DNA of 64,000 nt, taken from Butyricimonas virosa (GTDB taxonomy: Bacteria > Bacteroidota > Bacteroidia > Bacteroidales > Marinifilaceae). How positions within the stretch are numbered: position 1 is the first letter of the stretch; every line of letters begins with the position of its first letter. Location: assembly GCF_025148635.1 (NCBI RefSeq), contig NZ_CP102269.1:3906001-3970000 (forward strand), in the 5' to 3' direction. Under the pieces are notes generated by a model that saw only the letters and a list, made by a program, of their open reading frames with translations, did not search any database and was not told the DNA's origin. The position numbers and the translations under genes were made by a program. Below, one piece after another: positions 18,209 through 26,692 of this stretch.

Positions 18209-18610
18209 TAGTGATAGAGACTTTGAATTTCAGTCGTAAAGGTATCCATAATCAATGAGATTATTGAATTATTTACGAAGATAAAGAAGATTTTCTAATA
18301 AACGGATCGTGGAAACTGTGGTGTTGGTCAAGGGCTGGTTCTTGGTTAAGCTATTTTTTCTTATCTTGATGTAAATATCCTATTTGTAGTTCATTATCAT
18401 CATGAAGCATTCATCTTGCATTCACGAAGCATTCATCCTCGATAAAATTGATATTTGAATGGGTTTTGTTTGGAGGTAGGGTGTGTTTTGTCGTATATTA
18501 GCTACTTGACGGAGTATGCTTGAATACTGGGGGATGTGGGCGTTACGATAGCGTAAGGTGGGAGAATATGTTTTGGGACAAGTGAAATATAATGGGTGTC
18601 GTGAACTATT
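18209..18610. other. Intergenic region between the KilA-N gene and the surface-protein operon
   Basis: About 470 bp separate the two divergent genes (18209-18682). Apart from the 11-bp-period repeat (18407-18439) and the operon promoter (18617-18647) it is AT-rich, with no convincing open frame, RNA gene or terminator. Confidence 0.6.
18407..18439. repeat. Three GCATTCA repeats at exact 11-bp spacing
   Basis: Units GCATTCATCTT, GCATTCACGAA and GCATTCATCCT occupy 18407-18439 back to back. The preceding 11-mer (ATCATCATGAA) matches weakly. The spacing puts all copies on one face of the helix, as in tandem operator sites, about 200 bp upstream of the operon promoter. See the similar arrays at 47256 and 56082. 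Confidence 0.85.
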
Positions 18611-18616
18611 ATGAAC

Positions 18617-18647
18617 TTGTTTGGTGTTGGTTTGTCCTGTATTTTTG
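18617..18647 (+). promoter_or_regulatory. Promoter of the fimbrillin/LRR operon
   Basis: TTG (18617-18619), 20 bp, TATTTTTG (18640-18647), 35 bp before the chosen ATG at 18683. This excludes the upstream ATG at 18611. Confidence 0.72.
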
Positions 18648-18682
18648 TGTGGAAAAATGAAATCATATTTAAAATAGCGGTT

Positions 18683-19582
18683 ATGAAAATAGAATCTTGG
18701 TTGCACATTTTAGTTTTTCTTTTGCTGTGTGGATGTTCGGGAGGAGGAGGTGAAGAGGAGGTGACGCCTCCGACAGAGCCGGAGACTCCGAAAGTACAAA
18801 TAGCTTTAAATTGCGGTATTGCTTCCCGGGCCACGGAAACGAGTTTCGAGTCGGGGGATAAGGTCGGTTTGTTCGTGGTGAATTATAACGGTTCTTCTGC
18901 CGAAACGTTGCAAAATACGGGAAATCATGCGGATAATGTGAAGTTTACTTATTCTTCCGCGTGGACCCCGGAGCGGGAGATTTACTGGAAGGACGAGACG
19001 ACGAAGGCTGATTTCTATTGTTATTATCCGTATGCGACCATAACGGATGTCGCGGAGTACAAGTTTTCCGTGAATGCGGATCAAGCGACGGAAGCAAAGT
19101 ACAAGGCATCCGATTTCTTGTTGGGAAAAACGGGTGGCGTGTCTCCGTCGAGTGATGCGGTTGATATTACTTTGAAGCATGTTTTCAGTTGTATGCAGAT
19201 CAATGTGGCTGCCGGTAAAGGGTACACGGAGGAGGAATTGAATGAGGTTGTCGAGAGCGTGACCGTGCATGGTGTCAGTACCGGGGCTTCGATTAACCTG
19301 TCAACGGGAGCGGTGAAGGCGGAAGGCGGGGAGAAGATGATCACCCCTTGGAAGGATGGCGAGTATTACAAGGCATTGATCGTGCCGCAATCTGTCGCGG
19401 AGGTTGGTTTGATTGTCGTTCTTATTAACAAGAAAGAGTACACGTTAAAGAAGGCTTTCACGTTTGAAACGAATAAACGGTACAAGTTTACAGTTACAGT
19501 CGACAAGACGAATGAAGGGATAAATGTCGGCATTGGGAACTGGGAAGAGGATGGTGTTGACCATGGTGGGGTGGCAGAATAG
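18683..19582 (+). CDS. Fimbrillin family lipoprotein (Mfa-like)
   Basis: A 299-residue predicted lipoprotein with signal peptide and lipobox LLLCGC at the chosen start. The mature part has the Mfa_like_1/fimbrillin pattern: an ATETSFESGDKVGLFVV motif, IYWKDETTKADFYCYYPYA, ASDFLLGK and ITLKHVFSCMQINV, then a Tyr-rich C-terminal strand. Proteins of this class are subunits or accessory proteins of type V fimbriae in Bacteroidales, exported as lipoproteins and cut by a gingipain-like protease. It is the first gene of the operon, 15 bp before the large chimera. No usher-like or major fimbrillin (fimA/mfa1 layout) genes are recognisable. Confidence 0.85.
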   Translation: MKIESWLHILVFLLLCGCSGGGGEEEVTPPTEPETPKVQIALNCGIASRATETSFESGDKVGLFVVNYNGSSAETLQNTGNHADNVKFTYSSAWTPEREIYWKDETTKADFYCYYPYATITDVAEYKFSVNADQATEAKYKASDFLLGKTGGVSPSSDAVDITLKHVFSCMQINVAAGKGYTEEELNEVVESVTVHGVSTGASINLSTGAVKAEGGEKMITPWKDGEYYKALIVPQSVAEVGLIVVLINKKEYTLKKAFTFETNKRYKFTVTVDKTNEGINVGIGNWEEDGVDHGGVAE

Positions 19583-19597
19583 TTAAAATTTGTAGCT

Positions 19598-22500
19598 ATG
19601 GAAAAAAGATATTGTGTTTTGGTTGCATGCATGATGGCGTTTTTATGCTTGCTTTTTGCCTGCCAGAAAGATGATGGAGTGATGGGAGGCGAGGATACTA
19701 GACTTCCGATTGATTTATCCGGGGAAATTGATCAGGTGATGTTGTCGCGGGTGAATGACGGGGGATTTTGTGATAAGGACGTGATTGGGGTTTATATCGT
19801 GGACTACGAAGGGGGAAAACCCGGAGAATTGAAATTGGAAGGAAATCGGGCTTCGAATGTGCAGTTTACTTACAATGAAGCCAATAATAAATGGAGTGGG
19901 GCGTATGATATTTACTGGAAGGATTCGAAAACTCCGATAGATGTGTACGGGTATTATCCTTGGAATTCTCAGGAGAGTATAGGTGAGTACGCTTTCGAGG
20001 TACAGAAGGATCAGTCGAAAGCGGGGGAGAATGGGAATCTGGGAGGTTACGAGGCGAGTGATTTTCTTTGGGGAAAAGCAGAGGAGGTGGCTCCTTCGAC
20101 AAAAGTGATCCGCTTGGCATTCCGGCATAAAATGAGTACGGCACGGGTGACGCTTGTGGAAGGAGAGGGGTTTGCCGAAGGAGAGTGGACGGGATTGGAG
20201 AAACAGGTGTTGGTGACGAATACCAAACGAAAGGCGTTGATTGATTTGAAGACGGGAAACGTGACGGCTACGGGAACGGTTGCTATCACGGGAACGATAC
20301 CTTATCAGAAAGACGGGGAATTCCGGGCCATTGTCGTGCCGCAGGAAATAAGTACCGGGACGGAGTTGTTTAAGATCACGGTAGATGGTGTGGTGTATGC
20401 TTTTAAAAAGAACGAGGCGTTTACTTACGTGTCTTCGAAGATGCATAATTTCACGATAAAGGTGAATAAGAAGGAGAATACCGGGGCATACGAGTTTGTG
20501 CTGGTGAGCGAGTCGATCACGGCATGGGAAGTTGATATGATAACGCATGATGCGACGGCAAAGGAGTATATCGTGATTGAATCCGAGGCTGGGAAATTAA
20601 AAGAGGCGATTAAGGCTGCGAATAAGGATTTCCGGGAGTTGCAGAATTTGAAGATTACGGGAGAGATTAATGCGGATGACTTTTATTTTATGCGGGATTC
20701 GATGGGGCGGTTGCAGGCGTTGAATTTGAAGGAAGTGAGAATTGTAAAGTTTGGAGAGGACGGTTATTTCAAGGATGATATGATTCCTAATCAAGCGTTT
20801 CAGGATAAGACTTCTCTTCAATTTATTGTTTTGCCAGATCAATTAAAAGTAATAGGGGAGTCTGCATTTTTTCGTTGTCAAGCTTTATCTGGTTCTTTGA
20901 TAATCCCGGAAGGTGTAGTTGAGATTAAAAATAGTGCTTTTTCAGAATGTTCTGGGATGCGAGGAACGCTGGTGTTACCTTCGACATTAGAATACATTGG
21001 ATTTGATGCGTTTGATAAATGTGGTTTTATTGGGGAGTTAAAATTACCAGAAAAATTGAAATATATTGGAGAACAAGCCTTTTGTTGGTGTCCAAATTTT
21101 GTCGGGACTTTAATACTACCGGAAAATTTGCAATATCTTGGAGCAAGTGCGTTTGCTTGGACGGGTGGTTTTACAGGAAGTTTAAAAATACCACAAGGAA
21201 TAGTGGAAATTCCAATACAAGCATTTTCGTCAGCTGGTTTTGATGGAACTTTGATATTGCATGATGGGATTACGATGATAGGGCAGAGAGCTTTTGAATC
21301 CTGTAAATTTAAAGGGGAATTGAATCTCCCTAAAAAATTGTTGATACTTGAGAATGATGTTTTTGTGAGTTGCAATTTTTCCGGAGAATTAAAGTTTCCA
21401 CCTAATTTACGAGATATAGGGGTACGTGCTTTTGCGTATAATATAAGATTAAGTGGAGTATTAGATTTACCTCAGACTGTAAAAAGTATTGGAGGAAGTG
21501 CATTTCAATCATGCAGAATAGAAGAAATTATCTTTCCAGAAAATTTAGAATATATAGGTTCTTCTAATGCTGAATGGGGAGGAGCTTTCTCTGAGTGCAA
21601 TAATGTTGGTCGTATCGTTTGTAAAGGTATGATTCCTGCTGATGTCATTGCGGGAGCGTTTAACGGTGTTCCGAAAGATAATTTCACATTGGAGGTGCCG
21701 GAGGCTGTTGTTGAACAGTATCGTGCAGCTCCGGGATGGAGGGATTTTAAACGAATTGCGGCACATCGGGAATTGGTGTGTCGTCCCTCCGTGGTGAAGG
21801 CTTTGAATGGGAAATCAAAACGACAATTGGTTTTGGATGCAGAAGGGAAATGGGAAGTTGTGAGTAAACCTGATTGGTGTACGTTATCTGCTATGAGTGG
21901 AGAGAAAAAGACTGAATTGACACTTACGATTGATGCCGGAAGTGAGAACAGGGAAGGGGAGATTGTGTTTAAGTTGGATGAATATGATTATACGACGACT
22001 TGCCGTGTTGCGCAATATTTTTACGAACATGAAGAGGATGAGGAAATTATTTTACAAACTCATAGTAGGGGTAAAGGGATTAATCTGGTGTTCTTAGGTG
22101 ACGGGTTTAATGCGGAAAATATCTCCAATGGGGATTATTTGCGGGTGATGAATGAGCAGATGGAGCGTTTCTTTGATATTGAGCCTTATCGTACTTATCG
22201 GGATTATTTCAATGTTTCAACAGCAATAGCTGTTTCTCAGGAAAGCGGGATTGGTACGGTGAATACTATTCGGCGTACGAAGTTTGAAACGACATTTGCG
22301 GGAGGAGTCGGATTACGGGGAGATTATAGTGCGATTTTTGATTATGCGATGAAAGTGTCCTCGGTAGATGAGAGTAATCTGAATCAATCACTAATTATTG
22401 TAACGCCGAATACGATTGATTACGGTGGTATCACTGAAATGTGGGAGGATGGTAGTGCTATTGCTTTCTGCCCGTTAAGCGAGGATACTTATCCTTACGA

Positions 22501-23014
22501 TGCTCGGGGGATCATTCAGCACGAGGCCGGAGGACATGGATTCGGAAAGTTAGGGGATGAATACATCTATCATAATGGGTTTATTGAATTTTGTTGTCCT
22601 TTGGATTTTGCTACGTTGAATTATGGAAAGTCATTGGGTTGGTATGAAAACTTGTCCCTTACCGGAAAGATGCATGAGGTGCCTTGGTCTCATTTGATTT
22701 TCGATGACCGATATAGTGACGTGGTGGATATTTACGAGGGAGGATTCAAGCATGCACGCGGGGTTTTCCGTTCGGAACAGAATAGCTGTATGAATAATAA
22801 TATATCCTATTTCAGTGCGATCAGCCGGGAAGCGATCGTGAAACGAATCATGGAATATGCCGGAGAATCTTACTCGTTCGAGAAGTTCGTGGAGAATGAC
22901 AAGCGAGATGCTGTTAATTCATTGTCTCGTTCTGCGGAGCGTCTGGGTGTTACGGTGCGGGGTAATCAATATGCACCCCGGATTCATAAGGGGAAACCGG
23001 ATATTTTGAAATAA
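19598..23014 (+). CDS. Fimbrillin-like / LRR (BspA) / BACON / M64 peptidase chimera
   Basis: A 1138-residue predicted lipoprotein (lipobox LLFAC). Domains in order: Mfa-like fimbrillin module (about 40-320); linker with ITGEINADDFYFMRDSMG (about 330-390); BspA-type leucine-rich repeats (about 395-720, around 12 units such as LPEKLKYIGEQAFCWCPNF); BACON-like domain (about 730-810, VSKPDWCTLSAMSGEKKTELTL); IgA-peptidase M64 domain (about 818-1117). The metal motif reads HEAGGHGFGKLGDEY from H975, which has one residue more between the histidines than the usual HExxH. The LRR-coding part (about 20770-21620) is far more AT-rich than its flanks. A surface adhesin-protease is the simplest reading. 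Confidence 0.85.
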   Translation: MEKRYCVLVACMMAFLCLLFACQKDDGVMGGEDTRLPIDLSGEIDQVMLSRVNDGGFCDKDVIGVYIVDYEGGKPGELKLEGNRASNVQFTYNEANNKWSGAYDIYWKDSKTPIDVYGYYPWNSQESIGEYAFEVQKDQSKAGENGNLGGYEASDFLWGKAEEVAPSTKVIRLAFRHKMSTARVTLVEGEGFAEGEWTGLEKQVLVTNTKRKALIDLKTGNVTATGTVAITGTIPYQKDGEFRAIVVPQEISTGTELFKITVDGVVYAFKKNEAFTYVSSKMHNFTIKVNKKENTGAYEFVLVSESITAWEVDMITHDATAKEYIVIESEAGKLKEAIKAANKDFRELQNLKITGEINADDFYFMRDSMGRLQALNLKEVRIVKFGEDGYFKDDMIPNQAFQDKTSLQFIVLPDQLKVIGESAFFRCQALSGSLIIPEGVVEIKNSAFSECSGMRGTLVLPSTLEYIGFDAFDKCGFIGELKLPEKLKYIGEQAFCWCPNFVGTLILPENLQYLGASAFAWTGGFTGSLKIPQGIVEIPIQAFSSAGFDGTLILHDGITMIGQRAFESCKFKGELNLPKKLLILENDVFVSCNFSGELKFPPNLRDIGVRAFAYNIRLSGVLDLPQTVKSIGGSAFQSCRIEEIIFPENLEYIGSSNAEWGGAFSECNNVGRIVCKGMIPADVIAGAFNGVPKDNFTLEVPEAVVEQYRAAPGWRDFKRIAAHRELVCRPSVVKALNGKSKRQLVLDAEGKWEVVSKPDWCTLSAMSGEKKTELTLTIDAGSENREGEIVFKLDEYDYTTTCRVAQYFYEHEEDEEIILQTHSRGKGINLVFLGDGFNAENISNGDYLRVMNEQMERFFDIEPYRTYRDYFNVSTAIAVSQESGIGTVNTIRRTKFETTFAGGVGLRGDYSAIFDYAMKVSSVDESNLNQSLIIVTPNTIDYGGITEMWEDGSAIAFCPLSEDTYPYDARGIIQHEAGGHGFGKLGDEYIYHNGFIEFCCPLDFATLNYGKSLGWYENLSLTGKMHEVPWSHLIFDDRYSDVVDIYEGGFKHARGVFRSEQNSCMNNNISYFSAISREAIVKRIMEYAGESYSFEKFVENDKRDAVNSLSRSAERLGVTVRGNQYAPRIHKGKPDILK

Positions 23015-23040
23015 GGGTTGAATGTAAAAACAAGTAAGCT

Positions 23041-23928
23041 ATGAATTGCATGAAAATAATATACAGAATCGGGATACTCTATTTCCTGTGCCTCTCGGCT
23101 GGTTGCTCTAATTCTGAAAAGGAAATAGAGCCCGATAATCTGTTTGTCTCTTTTGACGTGGTACATCCTGCTCTTGCCCGGGCGACTTCGACAAATTTTG
23201 AGACGGGTGACCGGATGGGGGTATTCTTGACAGAGAAAGATGTCCCTCTGGAAGTCTCCGGGAATTACGTGAATAACGAATTGTTGACGTATTCCGGTTC
23301 GAAATGGGAATCTGCAAGAAAGATTTATTGGAATGACGGAACGTATGACGTGTTCGGTTATTACCCGTACGTGTCCCCGTTGACAAGCGTGGATGATCTG
23401 CCGTTTGAGGTAGCGTTGGATCAGACTACGGCAAGGGATGGAAATTCGTTGGGAGGTTACGAGGTTAGTGATTTTTTGTGGGCAAGTTCGAAAAATGTGA
23501 CCGCGGGGGATGGAGCGGTGAAGTTAACGTTTGCTCACCGGATGAGTAAATTGAATGTCCGGTTGGTAAGGGGAGAGGATTATGACGGGGAACTGCCAGA
23601 GGAGGCCGAAGTGTATGTGCATAACACGGTACCCTCGGCCACGATAGATTTGAGTGCAGGGTTCGTGACAAAGAATCCTTACGGTACGACGGAGACGATA
23701 CGGGCGATGAAGACGGGGGTTTACCAGTATTCGGCCATACTGGTGCCTCAGCGCATTGATAATAGCAAGCCGTTGGTGGAGGTGGTGATGAAAGGGGTTG
23801 CCTATCTGGTAGAGAGTCGATTCGTTTTTAAACCGGGGATACAGCACACGATAACCGTGGTGATTTCGAAGAATCCGGAGCAGGTGAAAATTGAGATTGG
23901 GGGAGAAATTGAAGATTGGGATAAATAG
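23041..23928 (+). CDS. Fimbrillin family lipoprotein (Mfa-like), second copy
   Basis: A 295-residue predicted lipoprotein with signal peptide and lipobox LSAGC; an ATG at 23050 would serve equally as start. It shares the Mfa-like pattern with the operon's first gene and with the N-terminal domain of the preceding chimera: ARATSTNFETGDRMGVFL, IYWNDGTYDVFGYYPYV, YEVSDFLWA and LTFAHRMSKLNVRL. It is a likely structural or adaptor partner of those proteins. It follows the chimera by 26 bp and is the last gene before a second internal promoter. Confidence 0.85.
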   Translation: MNCMKIIYRIGILYFLCLSAGCSNSEKEIEPDNLFVSFDVVHPALARATSTNFETGDRMGVFLTEKDVPLEVSGNYVNNELLTYSGSKWESARKIYWNDGTYDVFGYYPYVSPLTSVDDLPFEVALDQTTARDGNSLGGYEVSDFLWASSKNVTAGDGAVKLTFAHRMSKLNVRLVRGEDYDGELPEEAEVYVHNTVPSATIDLSAGFVTKNPYGTTETIRAMKTGVYQYSAILVPQRIDNSKPLVEVVMKGVAYLVESRFVFKPGIQHTITVVISKNPEQVKIEIGGEIEDWDK

Positions 23929-23947
23929 AAAGAAATGTGTATTTTTG
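23916..23947 (+). promoter_or_regulatory. Internal promoter before the WG-repeat gene
   Basis: TTG (23916-23918), 21 bp, TATTTTTG (23940-23947), 31 bp before the ATG at 23979. It may split the surface operon into two transcription units. Confidence 0.62.
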
Positions 23948-23978
23948 CTCCATCTGATGTTGTAAACCCCCGTCGATT

Positions 23979-25736
23979 ATGAGAGTCGGTACGTTTCTGG
24001 TTGTATGTGTATTGCTATTCGTTTCTTGCGAGGAGAAACGAGTAGCAATTGGTGGTTTACCGTTTCAGATTACCCGGGGGGAAGAGTGGGGAATTATCGG
24101 AATGAATGGCGAAATCAAGATGATCAATGCTTTCGCTCATCGACCTTCTGCTTTGGTGAACGAGAGGTTGAGTGTTCCGGATGATTCGGGAAAATATGGT
24201 TTGTATAGTTTTTCCGGTGAGTTGAAATCGGTATCACCCAAGAGTTTTACCACTATCGGTTATTTTTTCGAGGAGGTGACGCTTGCGCAAGAAAAGAAGA
24301 ATGAGCCGTTGCTCGTGGTGGATAAATTCGGGGAGAAGGTGGCGATTGTGGATAATTACCAGGGGCATGAAATACGGATGGCACATAATTTTAAGGAAGG
24401 ATTGGCGTTGGTGTACACGAACAACGGGAAGTATGGTTATGTGGATACTCGCGGAGAGATGGTAATTAAACCGGTGTATGATTATGCCGTGGATTTTTCG
24501 GAAGGGTTGGCCGTTGTGGGTGTTGCCGACGGGGAGGGGCGGTTGGCCTATCAGGTAATTAATAAGCAGGGGAATGTTCAATTTTATATTACTTTACAAA
24601 ACTGCCGGATACATGAGAGGTTTGCATGTGGTTGTTTGATGTTCAAGAATTTGGAACAGAATTATTGCGGGGCTTTGGATCGTGAGGGAAATGTTTGTTT
24701 GTATCTGCCGACACGTGTGCAGGAAGTCATGCCGTTCCGTTATGATGCGGCGATATTCTGGACGGAATCGAGAGTCGGGTTGATGGATAAGGTCGGAAAG
24801 GTGTTGATCCCGGCAAATTATGACAATGGACGGGTGATCGGGGAGCGACGGGTGGCGCTGAAATTGAGGGATAAGTGGGCTCTTTTTGATTTTGAAGGAC
24901 GACCGCTTTGCGAGTTCGTATATGATTGGATTTCTGATTTCGAGGGGTGTGCTTTCGCTCGTAAGAATAATGTCTATTATTTAATAGATGAACGGGGACA
25001 GGTTGTCGGGCCGAATAAGTTTTCTGCCGTTCACTGGGATCAGGAGGCGGTCAGGGAGTGTCCCCAAGTGTTCACTCGGTATGAAGCGGTGAAGGATTCG
25101 ATCATCGTGACGGTGAAAGAAGAGAAGAAGGTGGAGAAATCCCCGGAACCTGTCTTGCCTAAAGCCCGTGTGATAGATAAAAATAATCCTTTCTATCGGG
25201 AAGCCAAGCAAGTGCTGGATGGGGGATTGCAGGAGGAAGATGCTTCGAATCGGCAAGTTATATTAAATTATATGGAACATTTCCGGATGGCGTATCCGAC
25301 GAAAGATATTGATTTCTTGGAGCAGTTGTTTAGCGAGGAGGCGTTGATTGTCGTGGGAACGGTGATCAGGAAAGCTCCCTCGAATGAAAGGCTCTATTTG
25401 TCCTCCGAGCAGGTACGTTACAGTGTGAAGAGTAAACGTGAGTACCTAAATCATTTGAAGACGATATTTAAGAGGAATCAGCGTATTGACGTGGAATTTA
25501 ATGATTTTACGATAAAACGACATCCCACGAAAAAGGGTATATACGGGGTTTCGGTGAAGCAAAGTTATAAATCGGATACATATTCCGACGAGGGATATCT
25601 ATTTTTGTTGTGGGATTTTCGGGATCAAACGGCACCCCGAATACACGTGCGCACGTGGCAGCCCCGCATGGTGGATGAACACACGCCGTTACCCGAACAG
25701 GAGATATTTAATATCGGAAGTTTTAATTTGGAATGA
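23979..25736 (+). CDS. WG-repeat lipoprotein with NTF2-like C terminus
   Basis: A 585-residue predicted lipoprotein (lipobox LFVSC). Residues about 25-350 hold a run of WG-type repeats (EEWGIIGMNGEIKMINAF; GKYGYVDTRGEMVIKPVYDYA; ESRVGLMDKVGKVLIPANYD; DKWALFDFEGRPLCEFVYDW), which form a beta-rich scaffold often involved in surface or peptidoglycan-linked interactions. Residues about 410-585 (ILNYMEHFRMAYPTKDIDFLEQLFSEEALIV and onward) look like a nuclear-transport-factor-2-like alpha/beta domain. The next gene overlaps the end by 4 bp, so the pair is translationally coupled. Confidence 0.82.
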   Translation: MRVGTFLVVCVLLFVSCEEKRVAIGGLPFQITRGEEWGIIGMNGEIKMINAFAHRPSALVNERLSVPDDSGKYGLYSFSGELKSVSPKSFTTIGYFFEEVTLAQEKKNEPLLVVDKFGEKVAIVDNYQGHEIRMAHNFKEGLALVYTNNGKYGYVDTRGEMVIKPVYDYAVDFSEGLAVVGVADGEGRLAYQVINKQGNVQFYITLQNCRIHERFACGCLMFKNLEQNYCGALDREGNVCLYLPTRVQEVMPFRYDAAIFWTESRVGLMDKVGKVLIPANYDNGRVIGERRVALKLRDKWALFDFEGRPLCEFVYDWISDFEGCAFARKNNVYYLIDERGQVVGPNKFSAVHWDQEAVRECPQVFTRYEAVKDSIIVTVKEEKKVEKSPEPVLPKARVIDKNNPFYREAKQVLDGGLQEEDASNRQVILNYMEHFRMAYPTKDIDFLEQLFSEEALIVVGTVIRKAPSNERLYLSSEQVRYSVKSKREYLNHLKTIFKRNQRIDVEFNDFTIKRHPTKKGIYGVSVKQSYKSDTYSDEGYLFLLWDFRDQTAPRIHVRTWQPRMVDEHTPLPEQEIFNIGSFNLE

Positions 25737-26689
25737 TGGGTAAAATAATATTGATAATCCTACTGTGTTTTCTGGGGCGTTCGCTTGATGCCCAAGAGTT
25801 CAAGGTTCATTCTTTCCGTTGTCTACCGAATGATATCACGGCTTGGGTGGATCCGGTGAGGGATCTGAATGACGAGGCTTGTGCCTTGATTAAAGTGGTC
25901 GGTGATCCGGACTTTGTTTTTTCAACTCCTTTAGGGATTGTTTCCCGTAAGAATGAGGTTGGAGAAATATGGCTTTACGTTCCTCACGGGACGGTGAAAT
26001 TGACGATTAAGCATCCTCGTTGGGGAGTGTTGAGGGATTATCGTTTTCCGGCGGCACTGGAATCCCGATTGACGTATGAATTAGTGATCGCTTCTCCTCC
26101 TGAAAAAGTGCAGGAGAAACCTTACCCGGAGGTGCTGAAACGTCCGTTCCGGGGACTGAAAAACACTTCGTTGGATTGTTCGCTTTGTCCCGTGTCCGGG
26201 GGAAAGTTGCGGGGAGGAAAGCCAGCTTATTTTCTCTTGGCAACCTTGGGGTTACACGAGGGGGAGGTCGCGAACGGGTTGAGGTTTGGGATCATGAAGC
26301 GGCATGGAGGGTGGTTGCACGTGCAGAGTAATTTCCGGTTCCTGTCGACTTCGGGGAAGTGTAACAAGGCGGGGGAGTTGTTCTCGGGTGAACCGACACC
26401 TTATTACAAGAGTTCCGTGTCCCGGGCATTGAACACGGTGACCGCGGGAGGAATTCACCGGGTGATAGGATTGTTGCATGTTTACGAGGGAATTGGTTAC
26501 GGGGAGCAACGGGTTGTTTGGGAAACTCTGGAAGGTGTTAAATTACAAAACACGGATTATTCGGTAAAAGGATTCGCAGGAGAAGTGGGGGTACTTATGG
26601 AGCTGTGTCGGGTGGCGGTTTCTTTTGGAGTGTTGACGATTCAGGGTAAATATTGGGAACCGTTGCTGGGTGTCGGGATTAATTTTTAG
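25733..26689 (+). CDS. Exported protein coupled to the WG-repeat gene
   Basis: A 318-residue secreted protein with a signal peptide ending LDAQEF. Residues 20-120 (CALIKVVGDPDFVFS, EIWLYVPHGTVKLTIKHPRWGVLRDY) form a beta-rich domain that I have seen at the N terminus of other Bacteroidales exported proteins; it resembles a PEGA-like fold, though this is tentative. The remainder has Gly/Tyr-rich stretches with a C-terminal aromatic ending (GVGINF) compatible with a small barrel or surface domain. The ATG overlaps the WG gene stop by 4 bp, which points to a joint function. Confidence 0.65.
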   Translation: MMGKIILIILLCFLGRSLDAQEFKVHSFRCLPNDITAWVDPVRDLNDEACALIKVVGDPDFVFSTPLGIVSRKNEVGEIWLYVPHGTVKLTIKHPRWGVLRDYRFPAALESRLTYELVIASPPEKVQEKPYPEVLKRPFRGLKNTSLDCSLCPVSGGKLRGGKPAYFLLATLGLHEGEVANGLRFGIMKRHGGWLHVQSNFRFLSTSGKCNKAGELFSGEPTPYYKSSVSRALNTVTAGGIHRVIGLLHVYEGIGYGEQRVVWETLEGVKLQNTDYSVKGFAGEVGVLMELCRVAVSFGVLTIQGKYWEPLLGVGINF

Positions 26690-26692
26690 AGT

